From DATJPR01 sp963811705 (lineage in GTDB: Bacteria; Bacteroidota; Ignavibacteria; UBA10030; UBA6906): a stretch of 64,000 bases of DNA. The position numbers and the translations under genes are program-made. The stretch is taken from NCBI GenBank assembly GCA_963811705.1, contig CAWESL010000012.1:1-64000 (forward strand), read 5' to 3'. The notes under the pieces were generated by a model, which worked only from the letters and a program-made list of their open reading frames with translations, made no database searches and was not told the origin of the DNA. Each line of letters starts with the position of its first letter. The stretch's first letter is position 1. This document shows positions 16,025 to 25,598 of this stretch, in pieces.

Positions 16025-17596
16025 GTGAAGTCGAATATCATCCGTTTCGCTGCAACGTCGGTTCTTATGACGTGCATTCTGTCGTCGAGTTTCGGACAGG
16101 CGAGCGTTGAACCCGACAGCGCATTGCACGCAATCCTTCTCGAACTCCCCGGCACCACCCTCACTCTCGAACAGGCGCGGGCTTCTGCAGCGGACCATGC
16201 GACCTCCGTCCGGATGGCGCAGGCGGAATATCAGGCGGCAGATGCCGTCGCACGAAGAGAACGAGGGGCATTCGACCCCAGGCTCTTCTTCGATATGACC
16301 TATTCAGATCAACAACTTCCGACGGCTTCCTTTTTCTCGGGGGCGCCGGTTCTATCGACGCAACAGACTCTCACACAAGGCGGTTTGAGCATGAACCTCC
16401 CGACAGGGACGCAACTTGAGCTCTCGCTCAATACAACCCGTCTCGGGACAAATTCCACATTTGCGTTCTTGAATCCGGAATTTGATGTCTACGGACTTCT
16501 GTCGCTCCGACAGCCGCTCCTTGGAGGGTTCACGGTTTCGGCAAGTAAAGCCCTCCGCCATGCTGAAAATCAGTTGGAAGGCGAAAAGGCGCGCTACGAC
16601 CAGCGGGTGTTTGCCCTGAACAGTGATGTAGAACAAACGTACTGGGATGTCTATGCCGCAGAGCGAGACTACGCCGTGCAAATGCTTACGCGTGACCGCG
16701 CCACGGCCTTTCTGAAGGAGACAGAGCTGCGTGCGAAGGCCGGGCTTGTTGGACCTGATCAAATTGCAAATGCCAGAACCTTTCTTGCCCAACAAGAGCT
16801 CCAGCTTCTCGACAAAGAAGAATCGCTCGATCAGCAGTCCGACCGCCTTGCATCGCTGATTGGGGAGCGCCCGGGAGGAGGGCATACCCGGTTCCGAACA
16901 ACCGATGAACCGCCGATCAGTCCCGGAGTCGGCTCGGTGGATTCTCTCGTTCGACAGTCACTACAAGCCAATCTCGATCTTCTTGCTGCGCAAAGGGATG
17001 TCGACGCGGCCTCATCGCTTTCCGATGCCGCACGATGGGAGGCATTGCCGAGCGTGGATCTCGTGGGATCGATAGGAGGGAATGGACTGGGGGGCCATAC
17101 GCAGGATGTCGTTTTCGGAACCGATACGCTCAGAATTGCCGCGGCTCCGGGTTTCTCCGATGCCCTGCGACAGGTCTACAAACGTGATTTCCCGAATTGG
17201 AGCCTCGGTGTTCAGGTAACCATTCCCATCGGTTTCCGTAGCGGATTGGCGGAAAAAGACCGGTTGGACGCGGATGTCCTGGGGGCCCAACAGTCGTATC
17301 TCGAAAAATCGCGGGCCCTTGAACGTCAAGTGCGCGCTGTCTGCCGGGATCTGGAACATGGCGAACGGCGGCTCGAGGTCGCGCGCGATGGTGTACGGGC
17401 GGCACAGGACCAGGTGAGAATCGGGCTTATTGAATTCCGGAATGGTCGCACGACGGCGTTCGAACTCGTGCGGCTGGGCGAGGATCTCGCAGTCGCCGAA
17501 CAACGCTATTCGCAGGAGTTGGTTCGCTCCGCAAAGGCCGCTGCTTCACTGAAGGCGTTAACTTCCGGTTCCTACCGGACAGAGAAGAAACTATAA
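16025..17596 (+). CDS. TolC-family outer-membrane efflux protein
   Basis: 523 residues starting at GTG 16025 with AGGAAA six bases upstream; this start exposes a signal peptide ending near SSFGQ (about residue 24), whereas the longer open frame back to 15806 is not protein-like. Two outer-membrane efflux repeats are visible, each opening with LTLEQARASAADH or the equivalent, with long amphipathic helices (QAEYQAADAVARRERGAF; NARTFLAQQELQLLDKEES) and C-terminal GLIEFRNGRTTAFELVRLGEDL. It is the exit duct for the adaptor and RND pump encoded 32 and about 1150 bases downstream. Confidence 0.88.
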   Translation: MKSNIIRFAATSVLMTCILSSSFGQASVEPDSALHAILLELPGTTLTLEQARASAADHATSVRMAQAEYQAADAVARRERGAFDPRLFFDMTYSDQQLPTASFFSGAPVLSTQQTLTQGGLSMNLPTGTQLELSLNTTRLGTNSTFAFLNPEFDVYGLLSLRQPLLGGFTVSASKALRHAENQLEGEKARYDQRVFALNSDVEQTYWDVYAAERDYAVQMLTRDRATAFLKETELRAKAGLVGPDQIANARTFLAQQELQLLDKEESLDQQSDRLASLIGERPGGGHTRFRTTDEPPISPGVGSVDSLVRQSLQANLDLLAAQRDVDAASSLSDAARWEALPSVDLVGSIGGNGLGGHTQDVVFGTDTLRIAAAPGFSDALRQVYKRDFPNWSLGVQVTIPIGFRSGLAEKDRLDADVLGAQQSYLEKSRALERQVRAVCRDLEHGERRLEVARDGVRAAQDQVRIGLIEFRNGRTTAFELVRLGEDLAVAEQRYSQELVRSAKAAASLKALTSGSYRTEKKL

Positions 17597-17628
17597 CGGC
17601 ACAGAACTGAACTGGAAGGAATAAACAC

Positions 17629-18729
17629 ATGGAAACGAAACTGAAGAGTCGTCGTCGGACGGGGACGACACGGCCGGTGGTTCTCGCCGCGATGACCCTG
17701 GTGCTCGGATCGCTCATCGCGGGGTGTTCGGGCCAGCAGGCGGACAGCGGCCGATTCTCGATGCCGCCGACGCCGGTCGAAGTCGCCCGCGCTGAAATCC
17801 GGCCGATCGAGGATCGATTTGAAGCCGTGGGAAGCATCCAGGCCGACGATGCCATCACCGTAGTGTCGGAAATCGATGCGGCGGTCGAATCCCTCCCGTT
17901 CAAGGAAGGCAGCCTGATCAGGAAAGGAGACCTGATCGCGCGGCTGGATGACGACCAGCTGGCGGCAGAGTACGCCCGCGCAGAGGCCTTGCACGAACAA
18001 AGCCACTCCACCTATGAAAGGGTGAAGGCGATCGTCGACCAGAAGGCGGGGTCGCCACAGGACCTTGACGACGCGGCCGCAGCGTTGAAAGTCGCTGATG
18101 CCAATCTCTCGCTTGCGCGGGCGAGGCTGGCAAAAACGAAAATCGTGGCGCCGTTTGACGGGATAGCCGGGGCCCGCAGGATTAGTGTCGGGACTTTTCT
18201 CCGGGCAGGCCAGGCAATTACGGAGCTTGCAAACATTGACGCCATGCGGGTCTCATTTTCCGCCCCGGAACGTTACCTCTCGGAGCTGAAGCAGGGGTCG
18301 CAGGTGAAAGTATCGACAATTGCGTTCGCCGACCTGACGCTGTCAGGGAGTATCATTGCGATCGATCCCGTTCTCGACGCAACGACGCGTTGTGCGACCG
18401 TCATCGCGAGAGTGAACAACCCGGGTCGGCGGCTCAGGCCGGGCATGTCCGCAGACGTGTTCGCGATCCTCCGCAGTCGTCCTGATGCGGTGACGGTTCC
18501 GAATGAATGTGTGTTTGCCAACGGCAACCAGTCATTCGTTTACATCGTGAAGTCCGACAGTACAGCGGCCCGGGCGCCGGTCACTCTCGGAACGCGGCTT
18601 GCAGACATTGTCGAAGTGGCCGGCGGACTCAGTGCGGGACAGCTCGTGGTCAGGGCGGGACATCAAAAGCTCTTCGATGGCGCAAAGGTAATGCCGGTCG
18701 ACAGGCAGAATGTCGCCGCAGGACATTAA
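17629..18729 (+). CDS. RND efflux periplasmic adaptor (membrane fusion protein)
   Basis: 366 residues, strong site GGAAGGAAT before ATG. Lipobox SLIAGC anchors it near residue 33. Domain order is typical: first beta-barrel strand (PTPVEVARAEI), lipoyl half-motif (VESLPFKEGSLIRKGDLIARLD), alpha-hairpin (about 105-160), second lipoyl half (KTKIVAPFDGIAGARRISVGTFL), beta-barrel and membrane-proximal domain. It links the pump to the TolC-like duct. Second gene of the efflux operon; the pump starts 17 bases downstream. Confidence 0.92.
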   Translation: METKLKSRRRTGTTRPVVLAAMTLVLGSLIAGCSGQQADSGRFSMPPTPVEVARAEIRPIEDRFEAVGSIQADDAITVVSEIDAAVESLPFKEGSLIRKGDLIARLDDDQLAAEYARAEALHEQSHSTYERVKAIVDQKAGSPQDLDDAAAALKVADANLSLARARLAKTKIVAPFDGIAGARRISVGTFLRAGQAITELANIDAMRVSFSAPERYLSELKQGSQVKVSTIAFADLTLSGSIIAIDPVLDATTRCATVIARVNNPGRRLRPGMSADVFAILRSRPDAVTVPNECVFANGNQSFVYIVKSDSTAARAPVTLGTRLADIVEVAGGLSAGQLVVRAGHQKLFDGAKVMPVDRQNVAAGH

Positions 18730-18746
18730 CCCCGGTAGGAAAGCCA

Positions 18747-21700
18747 ATGAAACTCAGTCAATCTGCAATCAAGCGTCCGGTCTTTGCCGGCGTCATGAGC
18801 CTTGCGATCGTGCTGTTCGGCCTCGTTGCGTTTCTCCGATTGCCGGTGCGTGAATACCCCGACATCGACCCGCCGATCATCTCGGTGGTTACGACGTATC
18901 GCGGCGCGAGTCCGAGCGTCATCGAGACGGAAGTCACCAACGTCCTCGAAGAGCAATTCGCGACGTTGCAGGGTGTCAAGACGATCAGCTCCTCCAGTCG
19001 TGAAGAGGGATCAGTTATCACCATCGAATTCGAACTGAACCGGAATGTGGACGAAGCGGCGAACGACGTCCGCGAACGGGTGTCGAGGGTCAGGGGGAGT
19101 CTTCCCCGCGAAATCGATGACCCGATCATCTCCAAGGTTGATGCAAACGCGCAGGCGATTGTCTGGCTTGCGCTCTCCAGCGATCACCATACCGGCCTCG
19201 AGCTGAGCGATGTCGCGGACCGCGTTTTAAAGGAGCGGCTGCAGCGGCTTCCCGGTGTCGGCTCGGTCATTCTGGGTGGTGAACGACGCTATGCGATGCG
19301 CGTCTGGCTCGATCCACTCCGGCTTGCCGCGCACGGATTGACAGCGCAGGATGTGGAAAATGCCGTTCGCCAGGAAAACGCGGAGATCCCAAGTGGTCGC
19401 GTCGAAGGCAACGAACGGGAATTCGCTGTCCGCACAAACGGTGAACTGGCCTCACCGGAGGAGTTCGGCGCGATCATCGTGTCGCAAAAAGGAAACGATC
19501 TTGTGCGCCTGCGCGATGTCGCAGAGGTGGTTGTCGGCGCTGCGGATGAACGCACCGCCGTCCGATACAACAACCAGCAGGCGATAGGGCTCGGCATCGT
19601 CAAACAATCGAAATCCAGCACGATCGATGTGGCTGCAGCGGTGCGGGGCGCATTGCCGGATCTTGAAAGACTCCTCCCGGAGGGGATGAAGCTCGACGTA
19701 GCATACGACTCGTCCACTTTTATCCTCGATTCCATCCACGAGGTGCAACAGACACTGATCATTGCGATCTGCCTCGTGGTCCTCGTTGTTCTCGCGTTCC
19801 TAAAAAGTCTTCGCGCGACGGCGATTCCGGCGCTTGCGATCCCGGTGTCCATCATCGGGGCGCTCGCCGTCGCCTATTTTGCGGGTTTCACGATCAATAT
19901 CCTGACCCTGCTCGGCCTTGTGCTCGCCATCGGCCTCGTTGTCGATGACGCGATCGTTGTGCTGGAAAACGTCTACCGGCATATGGAAATGGGAAAATCA
20001 CGGGTTCGGGCTGCGTTCGATGGGAGCAATGAAATCGGGTTCGCCGTTGTCGCGACAACGATCACCCTTGTCGCGGTCTTCGTGCCGCTGGCGTTTCTCA
20101 CGGGATCTGTCGGACGCCTCTTCAACGAATTCGGAATGACGGTGGCGGTCGCCGTCCTCATTTCCGGATTCGTCGCCCTGACCCTTACCCCGATGCTGGC
20201 GTCGAAAATACTGAAACCGCTCCATCACACTGGTACCGGATGGGCTTCGCGGAGCTTTGACGCCTTCTTTGAGTCAGTGAACAGGATTTATGATCGGATT
20301 CTGCGGGCTGCGATCCGGAGGCCGAAAACCATGATCGCCACCGCGGTCCTGGCCGTCGGAGCCAGCGCGGTGTTCTTCCTGTTGCTCCCCAGTGAACTGG
20401 TCCCCATTGAGGACCGCGGAATCGGATTCGGGATTGTACTCGCGCCGGAAGGTTCTACCCTGCGGTATACCGATGAATATATGAAGCAAGTGGAACAGCG
20501 GTTGTTGGCCCTTCCGGAAAGCCGCGCAGTCTTTTCGGCGACGGGGCTCGGGTTTGGCGGACCCGGCGCGGTGACGGATGGATTTTTGTTCCTTGCTCTC
20601 AAACCACGCGACCAACGTGAAAAGTCCCAGCAGGAGATCGTGCGCGAACTGTTTCCCCAGCTTCTCGCCATTCCCGGCGTCCTCGCGTTCGTCATCAATC
20701 CACCGAGTATCGGCGGCGATGTGAACTCGAGTCCCGTGCAATACGTGCTGGAAGGTGACAACTACGATGACTTGAACCGTGCGGTGGGAACAATGATGGG
20801 CGAAGCGACCCGGTTGGGGTACATGATCAACCTGAATACCGATCTTCACCTGAACAAGCCGCAACTGGACATCACCGTCGATCGTGACCGCGCTTCTGCT
20901 CTTGGGGTGTCGGTCTCGGAGATTGGATCAACGCTGGAGACACTTCTGGGCGGCCGGGTGGTGACAAATTTCAAACGTGGGACGAAACAATACGATGTGA
21001 TCCTTCAGATGAAAGCGCACGACCGGTCGACGCCTGATGTCATCAAGGATGTTTACGTTCGCGCCCCGGGAGGGTTGGTGCAGCTGGCCAATGTCGTGAA
21101 GGTAAGCGAAACGGTTGCGCCGAAAGAGTTGAACCACTACAACAGAGTACGTTCGGCAACAATCACCGCCAATCTGGCTCCTGGCGCAACTATCGGTCAG
21201 GCCCTTGCCGATCTGGACCGCGTCGCGGCAACAAAGCTCCCTGCAGGAGTGAAAAGGGAATACGCCGGGGAATCTCTGGAATACAAAACATCGAATTCCG
21301 GCCTTTACCTCATGTTTCTTCTGGCGATCGTCTTCATCTATCTTGTCCTCTCGGCGCAGTTCGAGAGTTTCATTCATCCGTTTACGATCTTGCTTTCGGT
21401 CCCCCTGGCCGTGTTCGGCGCGCTTCTCACACTGTATGTTTTTCGTCAGAGTCTGAACATCTATTCGCAAATCGGACTGATCATGCTGATCGGGCTCGTG
21501 ACCAAGAACGCCATTCTTATCGTGGAATTCGCGAATCAACTCCGGAAACGCGGGAGCACTGTCGTGGATGCCGTCGTCGAAGCCGCGAGCATCCGCCTGC
21601 GCCCGATCCTCATGACGTCGTTCGCGACGATTTTCGGTGTTCTTCCCATCGCGATAGGAATCGGCGCAGGGGCGGAATCCCGTCGACCACTCGGTCTTGC

Positions 21701-21887
21701 CGTCGTGGGGGGGTTGTTCTTTTCCACCGTGCTGACGCTCGTTCTTGTTCCGACGATGTACACGTTGCTGGCACGTTTCACGAAATCCGGCATGTCAGCG
21801 GACGAATCGGATGAGGCGCTCTTTGCACCGGAGACATTTGAACGGGAGCGGGAGTTCGTATCGCGGGCAGCGGTTCCCGGGAAATAA
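18747..21887 (+). CDS. RND-family multidrug efflux pump (AcrB/HAE1 type)
   Basis: 1046 residues. ATG 18747 is preceded by GGTAGGAAAG and begins KLSQSAIKRPVFA, the usual N-terminus before the first membrane helix. Features seen: REYPDIDPPIISVVT, the central GLVLAIGLVVDDAIVVLENVYRHME helix with the paired aspartates of the proton relay, GLVTKNAILIVEFANQL in the second half, and GGLFFSTVLTLVLVPTMYTLL at the end. It exports hydrophobic compounds in exchange for protons together with the two preceding gene products. Substrate range cannot be read from the sequence; lack of a linked regulator is noted. Confidence 0.93.
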   Translation: MKLSQSAIKRPVFAGVMSLAIVLFGLVAFLRLPVREYPDIDPPIISVVTTYRGASPSVIETEVTNVLEEQFATLQGVKTISSSSREEGSVITIEFELNRNVDEAANDVRERVSRVRGSLPREIDDPIISKVDANAQAIVWLALSSDHHTGLELSDVADRVLKERLQRLPGVGSVILGGERRYAMRVWLDPLRLAAHGLTAQDVENAVRQENAEIPSGRVEGNEREFAVRTNGELASPEEFGAIIVSQKGNDLVRLRDVAEVVVGAADERTAVRYNNQQAIGLGIVKQSKSSTIDVAAAVRGALPDLERLLPEGMKLDVAYDSSTFILDSIHEVQQTLIIAICLVVLVVLAFLKSLRATAIPALAIPVSIIGALAVAYFAGFTINILTLLGLVLAIGLVVDDAIVVLENVYRHMEMGKSRVRAAFDGSNEIGFAVVATTITLVAVFVPLAFLTGSVGRLFNEFGMTVAVAVLISGFVALTLTPMLASKILKPLHHTGTGWASRSFDAFFESVNRIYDRILRAAIRRPKTMIATAVLAVGASAVFFLLLPSELVPIEDRGIGFGIVLAPEGSTLRYTDEYMKQVEQRLLALPESRAVFSATGLGFGGPGAVTDGFLFLALKPRDQREKSQQEIVRELFPQLLAIPGVLAFVINPPSIGGDVNSSPVQYVLEGDNYDDLNRAVGTMMGEATRLGYMINLNTDLHLNKPQLDITVDRDRASALGVSVSEIGSTLETLLGGRVVTNFKRGTKQYDVILQMKAHDRSTPDVIKDVYVRAPGGLVQLANVVKVSETVAPKELNHYNRVRSATITANLAPGATIGQALADLDRVAATKLPAGVKREYAGESLEYKTSNSGLYLMFLLAIVFIYLVLSAQFESFIHPFTILLSVPLAVFGALLTLYVFRQSLNIYSQIGLIMLIGLVTKNAILIVEFANQLRKRGSTVVDAVVEAASIRLRPILMTSFATIFGVLPIAIGIGAGAESRRPLGLAVVGGLFFSTVLTLVLVPTMYTLLARFTKSGMSADESDEALFAPETFEREREFVSRAAVPGK

Positions 21888-21942
21888 CGGGGCGGGACTG
21901 TTCAAGCAATCTTGCCAGCAGGAAAGTTGCGTCCGGCGGATC

Positions 21943-21971
21943 TTGACATTTCCGTTGCTCCTCGTTATTAT
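21943..21971 (+). promoter_or_regulatory. Near-consensus sigma70 promoter
   Basis: TTGACA at 21943-21948 and TATTAT at 21966-21971, spacer 17. Initiation near 21978 would leave only about 13 bases before the ATG at 21991, and no ribosome-binding site is visible. Confidence 0.7.
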
Positions 21972-21990
21972 GCTTCAAACGTCCAACCTC

Positions 21991-22350
21991 ATGAAGCGAC
22001 ATTCTCGCATCGTCCTTCTGATTCCGGCACTGTTCCTCTGTTTGCCCCTCCTCTTCGCTTCTTGCACTCAGGAGCCTGCGCCCGTTGAGCGCCACGTATG
22101 GACGGAGCGTGAGCTCCTTGCCCTGCAGGGAATGACCAGAGATGAAATCCGGTCGAAGCTCGGAACCCCGAACGGATTCTACACCCGCAATGCGGAAGGA
22201 CGATGGCACTATTCCAACGTCCTCGTTGATGCGGAAGGAACCGGACCGCCGAAAAAGATGTGGATCGTTATTTACTTCAGCAAGCTCGGCGAGCAGCGTG
22301 CGACACTTGTCGAACTTCACGAACACGCTGAGCAATCGGTAGAGAACTGA
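21991..22350 (+). CDS. BamE/SmpA-like small lipoprotein
   Basis: 119 residues. ATG 21991 follows a near-consensus promoter. Lipobox LLFASC gives an anchor at Cys25. Residues about 37-95 resemble the SmpA/BamE fold: LLALQGMTRDEIRSKLGTPNGFY, then a short strand with RWHYSNVLVD. In BamE this fold helps outer-membrane protein assembly; many small lipoproteins share it without that role. It is a separate transcription unit after the efflux operon. Confidence 0.6.
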   Translation: MKRHSRIVLLIPALFLCLPLLFASCTQEPAPVERHVWTERELLALQGMTRDEIRSKLGTPNGFYTRNAEGRWHYSNVLVDAEGTGPPKKMWIVIYFSKLGEQRATLVELHEHAEQSVEN

Positions 22351-22421
22351 CGGTCGAAGACTCCTCGGGGGTCCCTCCTGATTGCCATCGGGACTCTCAT
22401 GCTGACTCACCCGCTTCTTGA

Positions 22422-23036
22422 TCATACCCACATCGAAACATCTCCCGCGCCTTCCCGCACAACGACCGGGGTGTCTCCGGTCAGGTCGAGGATGCTCGAT
22501 GGTTCCGAAGAAAGCGGGCCGGCATCAATGATCAAATCGACCAGGTTCCGGAAGTTGTCGGCGATCTCGTGAGGATCGTTGAGCATTGCGCCGGTCCCGA
22601 TGCTGACGCTCGTGCTCAGGACCGGATGCCCGAGCGCTTTGACGATCTCCAAGGTGATCCGACTGTCCGGGACGCGAATTCCGACCGTTCTGCGCTTCGA
22701 AACGAGGATTTTCGGCAGCGCCTTCATCTTTGCCGAGGGAAGGATGAACGTGTAGGGCCCCGGGATGAGATGTTTCATGATTTTGAACGCGGGATTGCTC
22801 ACATGCGCATATTCACTGATGTGCGTGAGATCGGAGCAGACAAAACTGAAGGGCTTCCCCGGTTTCATTTTCTTGACAAGGTAGATGCGCTCAATCGCAT
22901 TCTTGTTTTCAACGCTACAACCGATCCCATAAACGGTGTCGGTCGGATAAATGATGATGCCTCCGGCGCTCAGGACCTCGACAGCTTTCCGAACGTATCG
23001 CGGCTCGGGGTTTGCCGGATGCATTGAAACAATCAT
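22422..23036 (-). CDS. tsaC: L-threonylcarbamoyladenylate synthase (Sua5/YrdC/TsaC family)
   Basis: 204 residues. The family landmarks are present: GGIIIYPTDTVYGIGCSVEN near residues 25-44, KKMKPGKPFSFVCSDL (about 55-70), PGPYTFILPS, RRTVGIRVPDS and GHPVLSTSVSIGTG. It makes threonylcarbamoyl-AMP from threonine, bicarbonate and ATP, the first step of the universal t6A37 modification of ANN-decoding tRNAs. It is the short form without the Sua5 C-terminal domain and stands alone on the minus strand. Confidence 0.9.
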   Translation of the reverse strand: MIVSMHPANPEPRYVRKAVEVLSAGGIIIYPTDTVYGIGCSVENKNAIERIYLVKKMKPGKPFSFVCSDLTHISEYAHVSNPAFKIMKHLIPGPYTFILPSAKMKALPKILVSKRRTVGIRVPDSRITLEIVKALGHPVLSTSVSIGTGAMLNDPHEIADNFRNLVDLIIDAGPLSSEPSSILDLTGDTPVVVREGAGDVSMWV

Positions 23037-23094
23037 AAACCGGACCTCGTTGGATGATCAAAGAAACCATACGAATTCCTTTCTTGAATGGCAA

Positions 23095-23123
23095 TTGAAA
23101 CTCACCCAAATTAGCGGTATCCT
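23095..23123 (+). promoter_or_regulatory. Sigma70-type promoter giving a near-leaderless message
   Basis: TTGAAA 23095-23100, spacer 17, TATCCT 23118-23123. Expected initiation (about 7 bases on, near 23130) is within three bases of the response-regulator ATG at 23133. Confidence 0.55.
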
Positions 23124-23132
23124 ATCGTTGCA

Positions 23133-23552
23133 ATGACCGTTCTTCCGACCATATTGCTCGTTGAAGACAATCATGACCACCTGCGCCTGACCAGACGAAT
23201 TCTCGAGCGTTCCGGTCTGAAGGCGGATATCCGGGTTGCGCGAGACGGCAAAGAAGCACTCACCCAGCTTGAGGCGATGAAGGGCGGGAAGATCCCCGAC
23301 CTCGTTCTCCTTGATCTCAACATGCCGAAAGTCAGCGGAAGGGAGGTGCTGCATGCCATGAAGTCGGATGCCGCCCTTGCCGAAGTTCCCGTTGTCGTCA
23401 TCAGCAGCTCGAGTCGGGATGAAGATTCGTCACTCGCCAGAGCCCTCGGCGCCGCCGGATTTATCTCCAAGGCAGGAGGGTTCGATCAGCTTACCCGGGA
23501 CCTTGGCGCGTTGAAGCGCTTCCTTCCGGAAGAAGAAAAATCAGACCGGTAA
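23133..23552 (+). CDS. Stand-alone response-regulator receiver protein
   Basis: 139 residues, receiver domain only, no output domain. Acidic pocket Glu11/Asp12 in LLVEDN, phosphoacceptor Asp61 in DLVLLDLNMP, conserved Lys113 in FISKAGG. The PDLVLLDLNMPKVSGREVL style and the extra residues before the last helix match the Rcp1-like group, which pairs with phytochrome or hybrid kinases. No kinase is encoded nearby. There is no ribosome-binding site and the promoter sits directly upstream, so translation may be leaderless. der follows after 21 bases. Confidence 0.88.
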   Translation: MTVLPTILLVEDNHDHLRLTRRILERSGLKADIRVARDGKEALTQLEAMKGGKIPDLVLLDLNMPKVSGREVLHAMKSDAALAEVPVVVISSSSRDEDSSLARALGAAGFISKAGGFDQLTRDLGALKRFLPEEEKSDR

Positions 23553-23573
23553 CATCAACATCCGCCTATCTCC

Positions 23574-24902
23574 ATGCATCAGTATCTCGTCGCCATTGTC
23601 GGACGGCCGAACGTAGGCAAATCCACGCTCTTCAACCGGATTATCGGTTACCGGAGAGCGATTGTCAACGACATGCCCGGCGTTACCCGTGATCGGCATT
23701 ATGCGAATGCAGAGTGGGCGGGAAAGCACTTCACCCTGGTTGATACCGGTGGTTTTGTCCCTGCCTCCGAAGACGTCTTTGAGGCAGCGATCCGGGAACA
23801 AGTGTCCATCGCCATCCAGGAGGCCGATGGCATCCTCTTTGTCGTCGACGCCCACGACGGCGTCGTGCCTTCCGACCGTGATATCGCGGAAACGCTTCGC
23901 CGGTCGGAGAAACCGGTCTTCCTGATCGTGAACAAGGCGGACAATGAAAAGGTGGAAAGTACGGTCGGAGACTTCTACTCTCTCGGACTGGGAGATCCCT
24001 ACCCGACTTCCGCGCTCCTTGGACGGAAGATCGGCGATCTGCTCGATTCCATCACAAACGCGATCTCCGAAAATGAGGCAACTGAAACCAATCCGGAAGA
24101 GCTGAAGATCGCCGTTATCGGGAAGCCCAACGTAGGGAAATCCTCGTTCGTGAACGCCCTCCTGGGGGAGGATCGGCATATTGTCACGAATATCCCTGGG
24201 ACCACTCGCGACCCCATCGATGCGATCCTGCGCTATCAAGGAGACGAGATCATCCTGGTCGATACCGCGGGACTCAAACGGCGGAGTAAGATCAAGGAGA
24301 ACGTCGAATTCTACAGCACCGTCCGGACGCTGAAAAGCATCGATCGCTGCAACGTTGCCATCATTCTCCTTGACGCGACGCAGGGACTCGAACATCAGGA
24401 CCTGCGAATTATCGAAACGACGATGGAGCGGCGCCGGCCTGCCGTGATTGCCGTGAACAAGTGGGATTTGATCGAGAAGGAATCCCAGACAGCACTCTTG
24501 TTCGAAAAGGCGCTGAAAGAACGATTGCGGCTATTCGATTTCCTCCCGATCGTGTTCATTTCGGCGCTCGAACATCAGCGGGTGTTCAAAGTCCTCGACC
24601 TCGCGAAAGCGGCGAACACGGAACAACAGCGGCGGATCGCGACGAGCGAGTTGAATGCCACGCTGGGAGAGGAAATCCGGCACCGCCCTCCGCACAGCAG
24701 AAGCGGGAAGGAGATTAAAGTCAATTACATCACGCAAGTCCGGACGGCCCCTCCGGTCTTTGCCTTTTTCTGCAACAATCCCAACCTGGTCGACGACGGG
24801 TATCGCCGCTTTCTCGAAAACAGACTGCGGGATCACTATGCGTTCACCGGCGTCCCCATTCTCCTCTCCTTCAAACGAAAATCGAAGAAAGATGACCGCT
24901 AA
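23574..24902 (+). CDS. der: Ribosome-assembly GTPase Der (EngA)
   Basis: 442 residues, a normal length for the family. Two tandem GTPase domains: GRPNVGKST with DTGGF, and NKADN at the first (about 10-120); GKPNVGKSS with DTAGL and NKWDL at the second (about 180-305). A C-terminal KH-like domain (about 355-442) ends in PILLSFKRKSKKD. It acts in 50S subunit maturation. It overlaps upp by 11 bases. Confidence 0.96.
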   Translation: MHQYLVAIVGRPNVGKSTLFNRIIGYRRAIVNDMPGVTRDRHYANAEWAGKHFTLVDTGGFVPASEDVFEAAIREQVSIAIQEADGILFVVDAHDGVVPSDRDIAETLRRSEKPVFLIVNKADNEKVESTVGDFYSLGLGDPYPTSALLGRKIGDLLDSITNAISENEATETNPEELKIAVIGKPNVGKSSFVNALLGEDRHIVTNIPGTTRDPIDAILRYQGDEIILVDTAGLKRRSKIKENVEFYSTVRTLKSIDRCNVAIILLDATQGLEHQDLRIIETTMERRRPAVIAVNKWDLIEKESQTALLFEKALKERLRLFDFLPIVFISALEHQRVFKVLDLAKAANTEQQRRIATSELNATLGEEIRHRPPHSRSGKEIKVNYITQVRTAPPVFAFFCNNPNLVDDGYRRFLENRLRDHYAFTGVPILLSFKRKSKKDDR

Positions 24903-25536
24903 GGCGAAGCAGCATAACCTCGTCCTGATTGATCATCCCCTGATTAAGCGGGATCTCAGCGTTCTGCGTGAACGCAAAACCGACAATCACCGTTTTCGCA
25001 CCACCCTCCGTCGCATCGCAACAGTGATGGCGTTCGAAGTTACGCGGGATCTCCGTCTGAAACAGACGAACGTACGAACGCCGCTCGAAACGACGACCGG
25101 TTTCGTCCTTGCCGACGACATCGTCATTGTCCCCGTTCTCCGGGCAGGGCTCGGGCTCGTTGATGGATTCCTGGACTTTCTCCCGGAGGCGAGGGTTGGC
25201 CATGTCGGGCTGTATCGGAACGAAGAAACCCTTGAGCCGGTAGACTACTACTCGAAATTCCCGCGCTCGCTTTCACGGAGCATTGTTCTGCTCCTCGACC
25301 CGATGCTCGCAACAGGGGGGAGTGGAAGCGCTGCGATTGCGTTCTTGAAGGCCAAAGGAGCGAAGCACATACGATTCGTAACCCTGCTCGCCGCGCCGGA
25401 AGGGATCGAACGGATCTGCCGCGACCATCCCGACGTGAAGGTGTTTTCGACGGTCATCGATCGAAAATTGAACAGGCACGGTTACATCCTCCCCGGGCTG
25501 GGAGACGCGGGCGACAGGATCTTCGGTACAGAGTAA
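24892..25536 (+). CDS. upp: Uracil phosphoribosyltransferase
   Basis: 214 residues starting at ATG 24892, inside the end of der. Family features: HNLVLIDHPLIKRDLSVLR at the N-terminus, VPVLRAGLGLVDGFL, the PRPP-binding loop LLDPMLATGGSGSAAI (about 131-146) and the uracil-binding end YILPGLGDAGDRIFGT. It converts uracil and PRPP to UMP in pyrimidine salvage. The coupling to der looks like chance operon packing of housekeeping genes. Confidence 0.95.
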   Translation: MTAKAKQHNLVLIDHPLIKRDLSVLRERKTDNHRFRTTLRRIATVMAFEVTRDLRLKQTNVRTPLETTTGFVLADDIVIVPVLRAGLGLVDGFLDFLPEARVGHVGLYRNEETLEPVDYYSKFPRSLSRSIVLLLDPMLATGGSGSAAIAFLKAKGAKHIRFVTLLAAPEGIERICRDHPDVKVFSTVIDRKLNRHGYILPGLGDAGDRIFGTE

Positions 25537-25598
25537 GCATCGCTTGTCCAGGGCCGGCGGGAAAAAGCTTCGATGATGAACATTGTGAGGGACGAACA

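Noticed and set aside
15509..16028. Two short plus-strand ORFs in the gap before the efflux operon
   Set aside because: No ribosome-binding site, odd composition and no domain pattern; treated as non-coding.
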